Shown piece after piece: positions 9,994-20,211 of a stretch of 23,568 nt of DNA (the stretch's first letter is position 1; each line of letters starts with the position of its first letter). This DNA comes from Priapulus caudatus. Lineage: Eukaryota; Priapulida; Priapulimorpha; Priapulimorphida; Priapulidae. Where the stretch lies: the NCBI RefSeq assembly GCF_000485595.1, contig NW_014577109.1, forward strand, positions 322,438 through 346,005, given 5' to 3'. The notes beneath the pieces were generated by a model. That model saw only the letters and a list, made by a program, of their open reading frames with translations, ran no database searches and was not told the DNA's origin. The position numbers were made by a program, and so were the translations under genes.

Positions 9994-10040
9994 GTATGAC
10001 TCAGTGCGAAGAGACATAGACTGCGGGTTCGAGTTCCGTA
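9994..10040 (+). mobile_element. possible tRNA-derived SINE head or tRNA pseudogene (relic)
   Basis: TGACTCAGTGCGAAGAG (from 9997) resembles an RNA polymerase III A box (TGGCTCAGTGG type). GGGTTCGAGTTCC (10025-10037) resembles a B box with one extra base. The expected bases between the boxes read like the end of a tRNA anticodon arm but are about 14 nt short of a full tRNA. The T stem can pair only with G-T wobbles. It is too damaged for a functional tRNA; a SINE remnant or a chance match are the alternatives. Confidence 0.28.
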
Positions 10041-10054
10041 GGCAGCTCACCTGG

Positions 10055-10107
10055 TTCACACACACGGATACGTATGCTCGCACGCTCGCACGCACGCACG
10101 CTCGCAC
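10055..10107. repeat. degenerate (GCAC/GCTC)n array
   Basis: Short CACACACG then GCTCGCAC and GCACGCAC units directly after the SINE-like sequence. Confidence 0.8.
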
Positions 10108-10347
10108 ATTTGAGCCGTCGTCGGTGACAGCAGTGACACCGTACTATGTCCTTGTGGCGCTACCTCGCCCTTCACTAAAGCATGATGCAACTAAATTGGC
10201 AGCGCTATCAATTCATTAGCCAGAAGCGCATGTGAAAGGCAGTGGCATGAAAGGTGAAGCCCGAAATGAGTTCGGCGCCCGCGCAGGCTCGGGCTCCGGG
10301 GCAGCACAGTGGTTGCATGTACCCGCGCGCGCTGTGAGCTAATGCAC

Positions 10348-10860
<513 letters not shown>

Positions 10861-10861
10861 T

Positions 10862-10894
10862 GGGAGGGAGGGTGGGGGAGGGGGAGGGTGGGAG
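10862..10894 (+). other. strong G-quadruplex motif
   Basis: At least six runs of three or more G are separated by single A or T bases (GGGAGGGAGGGTGGGGGAG and continuing). This meets the standard G3+N1-7 rule on the plus strand several times over. Confidence 0.8.
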
Positions 10895-11211
10895 GTGTCC
10901 GTTGTTATAGCAAGGGTGGTGCGATGAGAGACGTGTCTCGCGCGAAAGAGCCGATTGCGCGTAGAGTATATATATGTAGTTCCGGGATGATTTCGAAGAA
11001 GATTTTCGATTAATACTGAGTTTGAGCTCGTGCAGTACGGGCATTTGCGATGCTATAGTCGTACGTGCATGCATTCACACGATGCTAAAATGTCGGGTTG
11101 CGTGTTCTGCTCGTAGCCATTACTTGATTTTCCATCGGCGCGCCGGCAATTGCCGCGGACAGCGGACCGGTGGCGTGTGCATGTGTGCGCGCGTGCTGTC
11201 CGATGTCACAC

Positions 11212-11245
11212 GCATCTTACATACATTACATACTTACATACATAA
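11212..11245. repeat. short (CATA/CTTA)n tract
   Basis: TTACATACATTACATACTTA and neighbouring units form a short imperfect tetranucleotide repeat. Confidence 0.75.
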
Positions 11246-11319
11246 GTAGGCGATGTTGTGCGTAGGCATGGTTCACGATAACTGCGTGTGTAATTGCACG
11301 GAAACGCGCTGTCGTAATG

Positions 11320-11680
11320 TCGGGTGACGAGTGAACGCCGGCCCGCGAAACAAACGCGCGCGCGCGCCTTCTCGTTAATTACGTATCGAGCTCGTGAGTG
11401 CGCGCAAGATGGCTTGCCGACGAACCCGTGCGCGCGCGAGCCAAGTCTATGCAGATTACGCAGACAGACAAGATGGCGGACGTCGCATGAGCGAGTCACA
11501 GCGCGCCGATGATGTCGGCTTGCATATTGCGGCCTTTAGTCGCCATATCTAGTCGCTGCTGGCAAGCGGCCGCCGCTAGCAAGTTGGACTGCGCACGGAC
11601 AAAAGTTCGCTGTCCGCGTTGAGGACGTGGGGGACGTGGAGCGCACCGTCAGAGCGCGGAAGCCATCTTGATTATCTTTG
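11320..11680. promoter_or_regulatory. CpG-rich patch with three YY1-like sites
   Basis: CAAGATGGC occurs at 11405-11413 and 11469-11477, the second continuing as GCGG, and its reverse complement GCCATCTTG occurs at 11662-11670. AAGATGGCGGC is the established YY1 core and is often found at TATA-less CpG-rich promoters near the start of transcription. The segment is dense in CpG and includes a GCGGCCGC site at about 11566. No first exon or splice donor is identified, so promoter activity is inferred. Confidence 0.3.
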
Positions 11681-11976
11681 CATTTGTATGATTATGAGAT
11701 TAAAGCAGACGACAATGTCGGAGCGCGCTCGAAATTGCTTTCATGCCGGTTTAATTTTGTGTATTTTGCTCCGGCGAAAATAACCATCTCTCTTCAAACA
11801 TGTCACTGTGGCATTTTGTTGTTTTTTTCTGCATCCGAATCTTTTATAATCTTGAGAAACGAGGAGCGTGGTAATGGTTATTGGTTTTCCGATCAGATAC
11901 ATTAGAAAGAACATGTCTGCGCTATGCATTCTTGATGAGCGATGGCGCTGAGACCTCGTAGCTGCAACATGTTCTG

Positions 11977-12215
11977 CTAGCATCTATGACAAATACGACA
12001 TACGCATATATACGCTCTCCTATGACAAATATAGGCGAGTCAACTTCGTTCCGCTTTACAGCTGAAATTCACTGCTTGCGTTCATAATAGCGCTTCTAAA
12101 CTCCTATGATGCGCACAACACATAAAACAATATTTGTCATAGGAAGAATCTTCCTATGAAAAATAGTGTCATAGGAGAGCGTATATGCGTATGTCGTATT
12201 TGTGATATTTGGTAG
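11977..12215. mobile_element. MITE-like element with about 45-bp terminal inverted repeats
   Basis: The left arm, 11977 to about 12027, pairs with the reverse complement of about 12167-12215. The shared core AAATACGACATACGCATATA is followed by CGCTCTCCTATGACA in both arms. The left arm has an extra TA, and the outermost 14 bases match at 10 positions. The 239-bp length, the lack of coding capacity and the terminal inverted repeats are typical of non-autonomous DNA transposons. The interior holds further inverted copies of TCCTATGACAAATA, including a hairpin at about 12130-12166. A 9-bp direct repeat, CTCGTAGCT, lies at 11955-11963 and 12216-12224. It abuts the right end but is 13 bp off the left end, so it is not a clean target-site duplication. 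The superfamily is unknown. Confidence 0.8.
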
Positions 12216-12227
12216 CTCGTAGCTCAA

Positions 12228-13360
12228 TTACACGCCTCCCGTGCGCGTGTCACACGTGCAGCTCATTGTCCGCCTCTTCCGCTTCTTTTCTCGGTGGCTT
12301 CTCCCTCCCGAAGCTCCTCTCTCTCGCCGCCGCCGTTGTCTTGCGCGCACATCAAGCGTACGCCGGCCTCTTGTAGAGTCGCTTTCACACTGCCGGTAGC
12401 GCGTTGCCCGCCCCGCTGCGTTGTTGTGTGTGCGGCGTAGGCGACGTGGCTTCTTGCTGGCCCGCCTGCAGCGGCCAGCAAGGTTTCGTTGGTCATCTCA
12501 AAGCTCAAGAGGCTTTGTTGTGCTTGATATTTAATCATGGTGGGAGGTGGGGTGCATTGGCGGTGAGAGTCGCCGCTAACCTTCGCTAATTATTCGGCGA
12601 TGGCGTGCCTCCCCCTTCCCCCCCCTCCATGGCCGGATTACGGCTTTTTTTTCGACCTCGGCGCGGGAAGATATCTGATAATTAAATTAGTTGAACTCGC
12701 TGCTTCATAAAATGATGAATGATCATAATTGGATGCTATTTTCGCCACTTAGCAATGGGAATAAATTGGACTCTCTCTGGATGAGAGCGATTTTACCGCG
12801 CCAATCACCTCAACTTTTTGCCCGATTGTTGGGAGAGTTTTTTTTTATCCATTTTCCAGCGAGACGTACAGGGCGGGGGTGATTACGACTGTCGATTTCG
12901 CACTGCGGGTCGATTCCTCCGCTGCGCTCGCAAATTCTCTCCTCTACATATTGGAATTTCTTCTCGGAGCGTCTCGGCTCTGCGGCGGCGGGAGTGCGCG
13001 CCCACCGAGCTGTGTGTGCGTAGGTCTGGGGAGTGAGCGAGTGGGTGGGTGGTTGGGGAATGTGGAGGCGGGGTTGGCGGCGCCGTAGCGTGTGTAGCAG
13101 AGTCGCAGCGTCGTCGTCTAGCAAGAGCTGTAGCGCCCTCTTACGTATGCATGATTTCGCGCCCGCTAATGCGCTCTCTTTCGTGTGGCGGGTGCCGGAT
13201 GGCAATTACCGTGGCGAAAGAGTTTTGTGGTGGGTTATTGGGTTATTGCTCGGAGGCGATTGCGACGTTCTGCGCGCCGGCCCGCCGTCGCTGAATGCAG
13301 CGCCCGTGCACCCCGCCAGCCGCCATTCCTCAGCCAACTTCAATAATTCATAATAATTCA
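12228..13360. other. unique CpG-rich sequence, no gene recognised
   Basis: Frames of 60 to 131 codons occur on both strands, and none resembles a known domain. Pyrimidine-rich from 12270 to 12330. Confidence 0.5.
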
Positions 13361-15581
13361 ATCCAGTTGTTTGCTATCTATCTCGGGCGGCTGGAAATTT
13401 CCATTTGACCGTATTTGTGCAAAAACACGCAATTTTCTGCTGTTTGAATCTGTTTGCAAATACAGTGGAAAACTCTTGATCTGGAAAATATGCATAAGAT
13501 TGAAAAATGGTAACGGTTCTGGCTTAGGCGCGCTGAATCCCTGCCCAGCGCACGTATACAATGGAGATGGAAGCAATGTGCAAGCGACGAGCGAGTGTAG
13601 TGTGGCGCTGCTGAGTAACTACGGTGGCCGGGGTAACCAGCTTTCCTTACCATCCGCGTGTGTGGCAGGATGGCGCAGGTGCTAGATGTGTTGGCTAACC
13701 CGGGGAACGAATTTTCCTTGCCATCTAGTGATAGCAGCAGAGCGCGTGGTAAATCTGTGGGGATTTTACCGAGAAAAGATGGATAGTTCTACGATGAACT
13801 CGACCAACTAAACCCAGGTAGTAGACTACTCGGTCGACTCGAACGTCATTTACTAAAATTTTTCAATTAAACCTGATTCTATGTGTGCAAAACCCCCCTC
13901 CCTCGATCCTACGCAACTGTTCGCATCATCTGTGTGCGATTTATTTCGGTGCACTGGGGGGGGGGGGTGATTATTCAATAGCTGAGAACTGATCATCGCT
14001 CACTGTTGCCGATGTTTTAATTCCTACGCCACAAGGCGACAATCGTCAAGCCTTCTTATGTGGCTGACAGGTGGCGCGGCGGTCGGTCACTCGCCCGTTG
14101 AAACGACCTGCCAGGTAATTGATGTGTGTGAAGTAGCTACTCTATAATAAATATCGTGGCTTTAGTTTGACTATCGTCGATACTGCACGACTATAGAAAA
14201 CAAATGTTGATCATTTCTTGTTAGGCCCTTTCTCACACCCAGGTCGATAGTCTCCTTTGTGCTGAGTATAGAGCTTGTCTTTCCCTCAGTGCCTCATGCG
14301 GATAAGGCACAAATCGTAGCGGGTTGATTTGGCACACAAATCGCACGCCATACACGTATTACAGTTTACCGTGTCTACAAATAATGGCCGCGCAAAAACA
14401 ATAATTGCGTCATATTCTGGAAGCCAGAAAAGGTGGCGTGGTTTCCAAGCGGGCAGGAAATGAGAAAAGTATTGAAAACCGATAATGAACACAAGCAGTA
14501 ATTAGTCGCGTGGCAGGTAGGGCCTAAACAGGTTGCAGATGATGTGTCGCTATTAGATTTCCGGTGTGCCTGCTAGTCTGCGCGTAATCTGAAGCCACTA
14601 AGTTGTCGGCTAAGCTGACACACGTTGAGGTTTCGGCTGACAGGAAATACGTCTATTTACGTGTACTTTCGTGCGTCTGTTTGCGTTTGACTGACACTGC
14701 TTGTTAATTTTGCGAGAGCCGACTAACCGCACGTAGACGTCGTAGACGAAAGTTATTATGAGGCTGGCTTTAGAAAATTAGCGTTTCTACGCATTTTCGC
14801 GTCATTGTAGATTTCGCCAAAGGTGTAAGCAGCGCGGAATTACTCGTCGTCTTCAATTACTGGCAACTTCCGAAATTAATTTTCACATTTCAATAATGCG
14901 AAATTCGCTCGTAACGAACATAATTCGTACTATTGGTCTAATTGGTGGCAATGATTATTTTCGCGGGGGAAAAAATCGTCGTCTTCTTTTTTTCGCCCGA
15001 GCGTTTTATCTTCTTAGCGTCTAAATTAAAGTTACATGTTTCTTCGTAAATCAATTCGGCGGCTAGCTGCGATCGATGCGTCTGATTCGAGCCGTAGAAG
15101 CATTTGCCGCCCCTGTATTGATGTCGAAACATTTATGTAACTTTTGCTCCACTGCGCCTGCGTTAATCACGGATCCGGGAACGCGCGCGAGCGGCTGTAG
15201 AACCCTCAGAGTAGGAGTAGAGACGCGTAGAGTCCTCTAAACTGCTGGCCTGCCGCCGTCGCTGACGCCGCGGCAAGCGGGATTAGATGCTTTTATGCAA
15301 GCGCGGCGCGGCGCACCTTAAAACAAGCGTTTCAGGTAGCTTAGCTAGCTTAGCGTGGCAGGTGCAGCGGACAGCGCCGGTGACAGAGATAGCTTTTCCC
15401 CCCGAAGCTGCGTTCCCGTGCGTCGCACGCTGCCGCCGCCGTCACTACTGCCGCTTTGGCTGCGTGTACCCGCAGCGAGCTCACGGTAGACTAAATGAAG
15501 CGAGACTGTCAGTGCATTTCATTTTAATTCGCGCCGAGTGAATAGCGGGTGCGAAATAGGGCGGTAATGAGCCTGTTCTCA
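13361..15581. other. unique sequence, no gene recognised
   Basis: More than 2 kb of mixed DNA with a G12 homopolymer at 13956-13967 and only short open frames. No tRNA, repeat array or element end is seen apart from the short site listed at 14066. Confidence 0.5.
14066..14079 (+). promoter_or_regulatory. CTCF-like core motif
   Basis: GACAGGTGGCGCGG contains CAGGTGGCGC, which fits the conserved CTCF core (AGGTGGCGC in flies, AGRKGGCRS in vertebrates). The upstream CC half is missing. A 10-base match in 23 kb of CG-rich DNA may be chance. Confidence 0.2.
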
Positions 15582-15600
15582 GTACTACGCGGCGTAGTAC
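15582..15600. repeat. 19-bp perfect palindrome
   Basis: GTACTACGC, one G, then GCGTAGTAC: two perfect 9-bp arms around a single central base. Confidence 0.85.
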
Positions 15601-15755
15601 GTGGCGGCATGTGTATGCGGGTGATGCGGTGAGCAGGCGCAAAACAATTCACAGCTATGTAAACCACTAGGTCGTCATCGTAGGTGGACATACGTGACTA
15701 TTCGAGTAGCGCATGATGCCATCTTATGTTCCGCGTCGCCGTGGTTCCAGATTAA

Positions 15756-15805
15756 CACCGAAGTATACACTTCGGTAAGTCAGTATATAAGCTTACACTT
15801 CGGTG
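15756..15805. repeat. nested palindrome built of three ACCGAAGT boxes with a TATA-like core
   Basis: ACCGAAGT (15757-15764) and ACTTCGGT (15769-15776) form 8-bp arms around ATAC. A third box, ACTTCGGTG, at 15797-15805 also pairs with CACCGAAGT at 15756-15764. Between them, GTAAG (15775-15779) and CTTAC (15792-15796) form an inner inverted pair enclosing TATATAAG (15784-15791). This could be a fragment of an inverted-repeat element or a protein-binding array; the function is unknown. Confidence 0.7.
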
Positions 15806-16477
15806 ACTCCGCGGTCCGCCCGCACGACTGCTGATGACCGTCTGCGCACCGACAACCGGCGGCGTCACGAACACTTTATGAGACCGCCGCCGCGCGCATA
15901 AATTAATGGCGTGCATAAATTAACCCGGCGAACAATCGGCAACGTCGCGGCAACATGCGCATCTTTTGTTTCGTCGACAGCAGATGGTACTGGCAGGATA
16001 GATATAGAATGCCACGTTTATTAGCGAAATAATTCTCGCTCCATGATTAGCTTATTTTGTGAAATCGTCCGCGCTTTTTTCACACGTTAATTGTTCGCCA
16101 TTGTTACCACCTCATCACCACTACGTCGCATCTAGTCGACAGCCGCTATAGTGGCCTAATTATGAATAGAGCTGATATATTAAAGAATAATGACAGAATT
16201 AATGCAACATATGGATCGCACAAGGTGTAGGAACAAAAGCCGCTGCACTAAACAAGTAGGGAATACAAAATAATTCGCGTGTTTTCTGACATGCGTTCAT
16301 GACAGCATTTAACCGGGGAACCTTTCAATCAAGTTGTATGCAGCAGGGGGAGGCACCTTTAAAAACAAAGGTGAATTCAGTTTTGGGATGTCGTAATTGA
16401 TTATTCGCAAAGTAATGTTGTCTGAGTTAACTCGAAAAAAACCGACTAGGTTATTTTCAGCGAGTAATGCAGCTATA
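15806..16477. other. unique spacer, nothing recognised
   Basis: CpG-rich to about 15965, then AT-rich. No gene is recognised. Confidence 0.5.
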
Positions 16478-16570
16478 CAGGCATACGGACAGACAGGCAG
16501 ATGGACGGACGAGTGAACGGAAGGACGGGTGGACGAACGGTCTGACGGACCGACAGATAGGTAGATAGAC

Positions 16571-16603
<33 letters not shown>

Positions 16604-16885
16604 TACATACATACATACAGACAGATAGGCAGATAGACAGATAGACAGACAGACAGACTGACTGACTGATAGACAGACAAACAGACAGACAGGCAGACAG
16701 ACAGACGGACGGACGAACGGACGGACAGATAGACAGACAGACATACAGACGGACGGACGGACGCACGCACGGACGGACAGGCGGACAGGCGGACACAGAC
16801 AGCCAGATAGCACGCACACACACACACACACATGCCCCCCCCCCACAGATATGCAGACGGACGAACAGACAGCTGACGAGACAGA
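16478..16885. repeat. (GACA/GACG/GATA)n tetranucleotide field
   Basis: About 400 bp of GACA-based tetramers with GACG, GATA, CATA and GACT variants. Near the right end it includes a (CA)n run (16815-16832) and a C10 run (16834-16843). Frames on the minus strand of up to 174 codons are Cys-Leu-Ser-Val repeats and not proteins. Confidence 0.95.
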
Positions 16886-17330
16886 GGGGAATGTCCGTCT
16901 ATGTCGCTGCTGCGGGGCGAAGCACGGCAGCTGACCCTGACGCTATCTTAACACTTCCTACACTGTCAGGCGACGCCATCCGAAGTGTGGCAAAGTGTTT
17001 GGCATGCCAGCAGGGCTCGGGATTCAATCAATTAACAATGCAGACGATGTAATTACACCGAGAAAATCCATAGTCTTCACTGTCTGCTGCTTATGCTAAT
17101 GCAGCGCGGTGCGCGAGAGTTCGGGCGCGGTGTCGCACGCGTCTCTCGAGGTGCCAATGCTTTGATCCTCGACAAATTTACATCTGCTGAGAAACATAAT
17201 GGTTAATTACTTGTTAGCGCGGATGAGGACGCGCCGTGTCTCTGACGACGCCGCTGCGCCATTCTCCTGCACTGCTGGGTTCTCTCTGCGTGCGTGTTGC
17301 GACATGGACGGCCATTCGTGTATGCAGGTC
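16886..17330. other. unique spacer, nothing recognised
   Basis: Mixed sequence between two repeat arrays. No gene is recognised. Confidence 0.5.
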
Positions 17331-17820
17331 GGGGGATAGATGGTGTGGTGTTGCCTGGGATAGATGGTGTGGTGTTGCCTGGGATAGATGGTGTGGTGTT
17401 GCCTGGGATAGATGGTGTGGTGTTGTCGGGGATAGATATGGCTTTAAGGTCGTACTTATAGCTGCTGGTTGTGCGAACTATTGTAGCCATGCGTTCGCTT
17501 CTCATACGCAGGGCGTCGTATTCCTCCTCGCGGCGACGATGACGTCACTCGCGTTCGCGGGAGCAACCCTTACGTGCTATTGTCAGCGCACGCCCGTTGT
17601 TCTCGGCAATCTATTGGAGGAATTCATTTGCAAAAGGTTTTCGCGAGGCCCGCACATAGAAGTGCAGCCGGCGCGGGCTGCACCTGCTGATAGCGCGGCG
17701 GCGGCCACGTGTGCCGATCAATATGGCCGCTTTGTAATCTGCCGATTGCGCCAGGATTTCGTCGTTTGCTTTGGAGGCAGTAGATTTGCCACAAAAGTTG
17801 TGGTTAATAGTTGTAATTAG
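17236..17820 (+). other. 194-codon open frame across the 24-bp minisatellite, unrecognised
   Basis: The frame contains four DRWCGV repeats (about residues 34-64) from the minisatellite, followed by about 125 residues of mixed composition that I cannot place. A 100-codon frame overlaps it on the minus strand. There is no signal peptide or conserved motif. It is likely chance, because the in-phase minisatellite removes about 100 bp of possible stops. Confidence 0.1.
17332..17440. repeat. 24-bp minisatellite, four to five copies
   Basis: GGGATAGATGGTGTGGTGTT plus GCCT is repeated at exact 24-bp spacing, with the last copy diverging (GTCGGG). The unit is a multiple of three, so frames pass through it: DRWCGVAW on plus and SIPGNTTP on minus, eight residues each. 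Confidence 0.95.
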
Positions 17821-19424
17821 CTTCCTGACTGGCTGTGTTTTCAAGCTGTCATTCAGCGGACATGCACATATAGACATTCTGTTATACACGCTCCCGTGTG
17901 TGCCGGCGAGCTTAGATGGCGGTCTAGGCGCGTGGACTTGTACGCGCTATATTGCACGCTCGTTTTGATGGATTGCGGTGGCGAGGAATGTTTCTGCGAA
18001 CATGGATATGAAAGGGGTAATATACTTGGGCATTGTCTTTAAAATGGCCTCTCGCATTGCCGCAGGCAACCCATGGCAATCACCAAGACTTGTTACTTAT
18101 TCAGTATTGATTGTCGGAAGCTTTGATTTGAACAAATTCGCAAAGAGGGGTCTAAAGCAGTGGACAAAACGGCAGCCCCGCGGCATTACACTTACCTTTG
18201 TCAACAAATGATGGCACGCTGCTCCTTAAGCGTTTAATAACGAGTTCTGTTCCCCGTAAACAATTCCGGCCGTAAAATGTTAATGTGTCGCAGACCTACG
18301 CACGCGTCGACATTTTAAATAACAAGAAGAAGAATTCGTTTCAGAACCTCACCTTTGTTCAAAACCATTTACGTGGTGCGCTCGTTTGATGAGATGAGTT
18401 TTCCTTATGAAGATGGAAACGCGATCGCACTAATATTACTGCCTTTCTCTCGGCCCTTTCTAATGGGCTTCCTATCTTACACTATTATCTGCGCGTTGAA
18501 GCATTCATGGGCCGGAGGTAGTTGCCTCTCCATCTTTTCGTTCTGCGTGCCCTTTCAGGCGTCATTATCCCGTCTGAATAATGCACCTTTACCGATACGT
18601 ATGTTATCCGCACGTTGTCGTACATAGTCGGGCACGTTGCGCGCTCACTCACGGTTGATGATGCGTATTGTTAAAACGAAGCCTCGGCGCTTTTGTCAAA
18701 GGCGAGTTTTGCTGGCGTCAGTTGAAAGGTTAAGGACGGTCGTCGCGTAGTAGCGTATTGAGCAGGTCGGCAAGGTAAGTTGGTGGTAGTGGAGGTGTCG
18801 GCTGAGGGAGGAGGAAGGGAGGAGGAAGGAGGCGGTTGCCTCGAGGAGGGATTCGTGAGAGGAAACAGCTGTGGCTGCTTAGTGCGCTGAAATGTATGCA
18901 GTTATGTGGTGAATTCCGTTTGTAATCCGTAGCAAATTGCCTCTGATCCGCCCGTCAGCGTGTGATGTGCCATCTACCCTTCTTTGCGTCGTGCCTGCCT
19001 GCTCCTTTATGTCGCTTGCTTTCTTTTGCACTCCCATCTCTGTACGGTTTATATTCTCTCGTCGCTGATTAAGAGGACTGCAGTTGATATAGAATGTCGA
19101 CTTGATGTTGCTAAAAATTGGCATTCGATTTTAATAACAAGTGCAGCTAGCGTAGAAACAAACAAGATTACACTAGGGGAATGGTGACAGCCTCCCTATA
19201 TAATACTCTGCGCGACGGCTGTCTCTCAACTACTCCTTCTTCGGTCGGCTTCCTCGTATTTACATTTTGATATAACTTGCTAAAGTAAGCGTTGTAGGCG
19301 TATATCGTGAGTCCAGCTGTATCGCTTATGCCGGTAAATAACCAATACAATTCTCGGCAACCCTATACCAGCCCTAGCAAAACTATGTCCTGGAGTCCGT
19401 TCATGCTGATGCTTGCTGTGAGCA
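17821..19424. other. unique sequence, no gene recognised
   Basis: Short frames only (60 to 90 codons), with no recognised domain. A purine-rich, G-run-bearing stretch lies at about 18800-18850 (GGGAGGAGGAAGGGAGGAGG), another possible quadruplex or triplex former. Confidence 0.5.
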
Positions 19425-19425
19425 G

Positions 19426-19560
19426 TAAGTAAGTAAGTAGAAACTTTATTTAACGACGGTAAAACATGTTAGGTACAGACACAATAAATTGGCGCGGACC
19501 TATCTTCCACGTGGCCGTCTGAGCACGATACTATCAGGAGTATCATGATGTAGATGTGTC
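19426..19560 (-). mobile_element. 3' tail of a minus-strand retroelement
   Basis: Read on the minus strand, a TTAAATAAAGTTTCTA segment with an AATAAA signal (complement of 19445-19450) leads directly into ACTTACTTACTTAC (19426-19439). A poly(A)-signal-like motif followed by a short tandem tail is the usual 3' end of many non-LTR retrotransposons and their SINE partners. A stem-loop lies about 85 bp before the tail: CACGATACT (19524-19532), loop ATCAGG, AGTATCATG (19539-19547), with one mismatch. Some LINEs (UnaL2 is the known case) need a 3' stem-loop for priming. Confidence 0.5.
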
Positions 19561-19717
19561 GCATGTCTTTATATCATGCACTCATTGTACTATGACAGGT
19601 AATCTTACGGTATTCGATTTATTACAGAGATTATGAAAATATTTGAGAATATAGATTGAGATTATTAGTAATTTTTTATGTTTCTAATTAATCATGGCAG
19701 AATTTTTTGAGGTAAAC

Positions 19718-20020
19718 TCAAAACGTCAAATCACAGCAATGTCTTCTCTGCCTCCCATATGTTATGACTGCGTTCCGCATCTGACCCATACCATCGTGGC
19801 CGCCTAAGCCATATATATAATACCATGTCATTCTAAAGCACAATTCTCTCCGCATAGCCACGCCAGGCCGCCAAGCCATACCAGTGACACCATCCTTCCA
19901 TCTACTGCGTATACCATCCTCTCTACCTTCAACATTCCCCATTAGCAGCAGTCCTGTTTTATACCCTACCAGTCTGTTTTCCCGAGTCCGCTTTATCTCT
20001 GTTTTACCTGCTTTCCTCAT
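19718..20020 (-). pseudogene. decayed C-terminal segment of a non-LTR retrotransposon ORF2-type protein
   Basis: The frame reads EGREDGIRSRWKDGVTG at about residues 31-47 and GHDGMGQMRNAV at about 74-85. Many LINE-type endonuclease/reverse-transcriptase proteins end with a basic block of the form G(K/R)xxRGRxxxRWxDxV, then an Asp-Arg-x-x-Trp-Arg region. The order here agrees, with several key positions changed. The RT palm and endonuclease domains are absent. Upstream in the same frame, a TAA stops the reading about 10 codons before the first Met. The retroelement tail listed at 19426-19560 follows on the same strand, about 160 bp downstream. The clade cannot be assigned. The call rests on motif recall, not alignment. 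Confidence 0.4.
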
Positions 20021-20178
20021 TAATTCATGTTTATCCTTACCCCTTTAGATCGTACTTGTCTGAAGCCTATCCCTCCCTTCCCTCTCTAAGTCGTTTCTGT
20101 TTCCCCCACCCTCTCGTGAGTTGTGGGGGATGATTCACTGGTAGTGGAGAGCATAGACATTCATATTCGTCTCAGACG

Positions 20179-20207
<29 letters not shown>
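20179..20207. repeat. (GT)n microsatellite
   Basis: About fourteen perfect GT units, followed by TATATG. Confidence 0.95.

Positions 20208-20211
<4 letters not shown>

Noticed and set aside
12895-12925. B box-like GGGTCGATTCC as a tRNA
   Set aside because: One base short of the consensus, and no A box at the right distance upstream.
13620-13735. Tandem duplication (CTTTCCTTACCATC and TTTTCCTTGCCATC)
   Set aside because: Similarity is limited to about 14 bases with mismatches, and the flanks do not align.
16309-16846. 174-codon Cys-Leu-Ser-Val protein on the minus strand
   Set aside because: It is the translation of the GACA array, open in all three minus frames.
19195-19230. TATA promoter (CTATATAAT)
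   Set aside because: No supporting initiator or downstream frame; AT-rich matches like this occur many times in the window.
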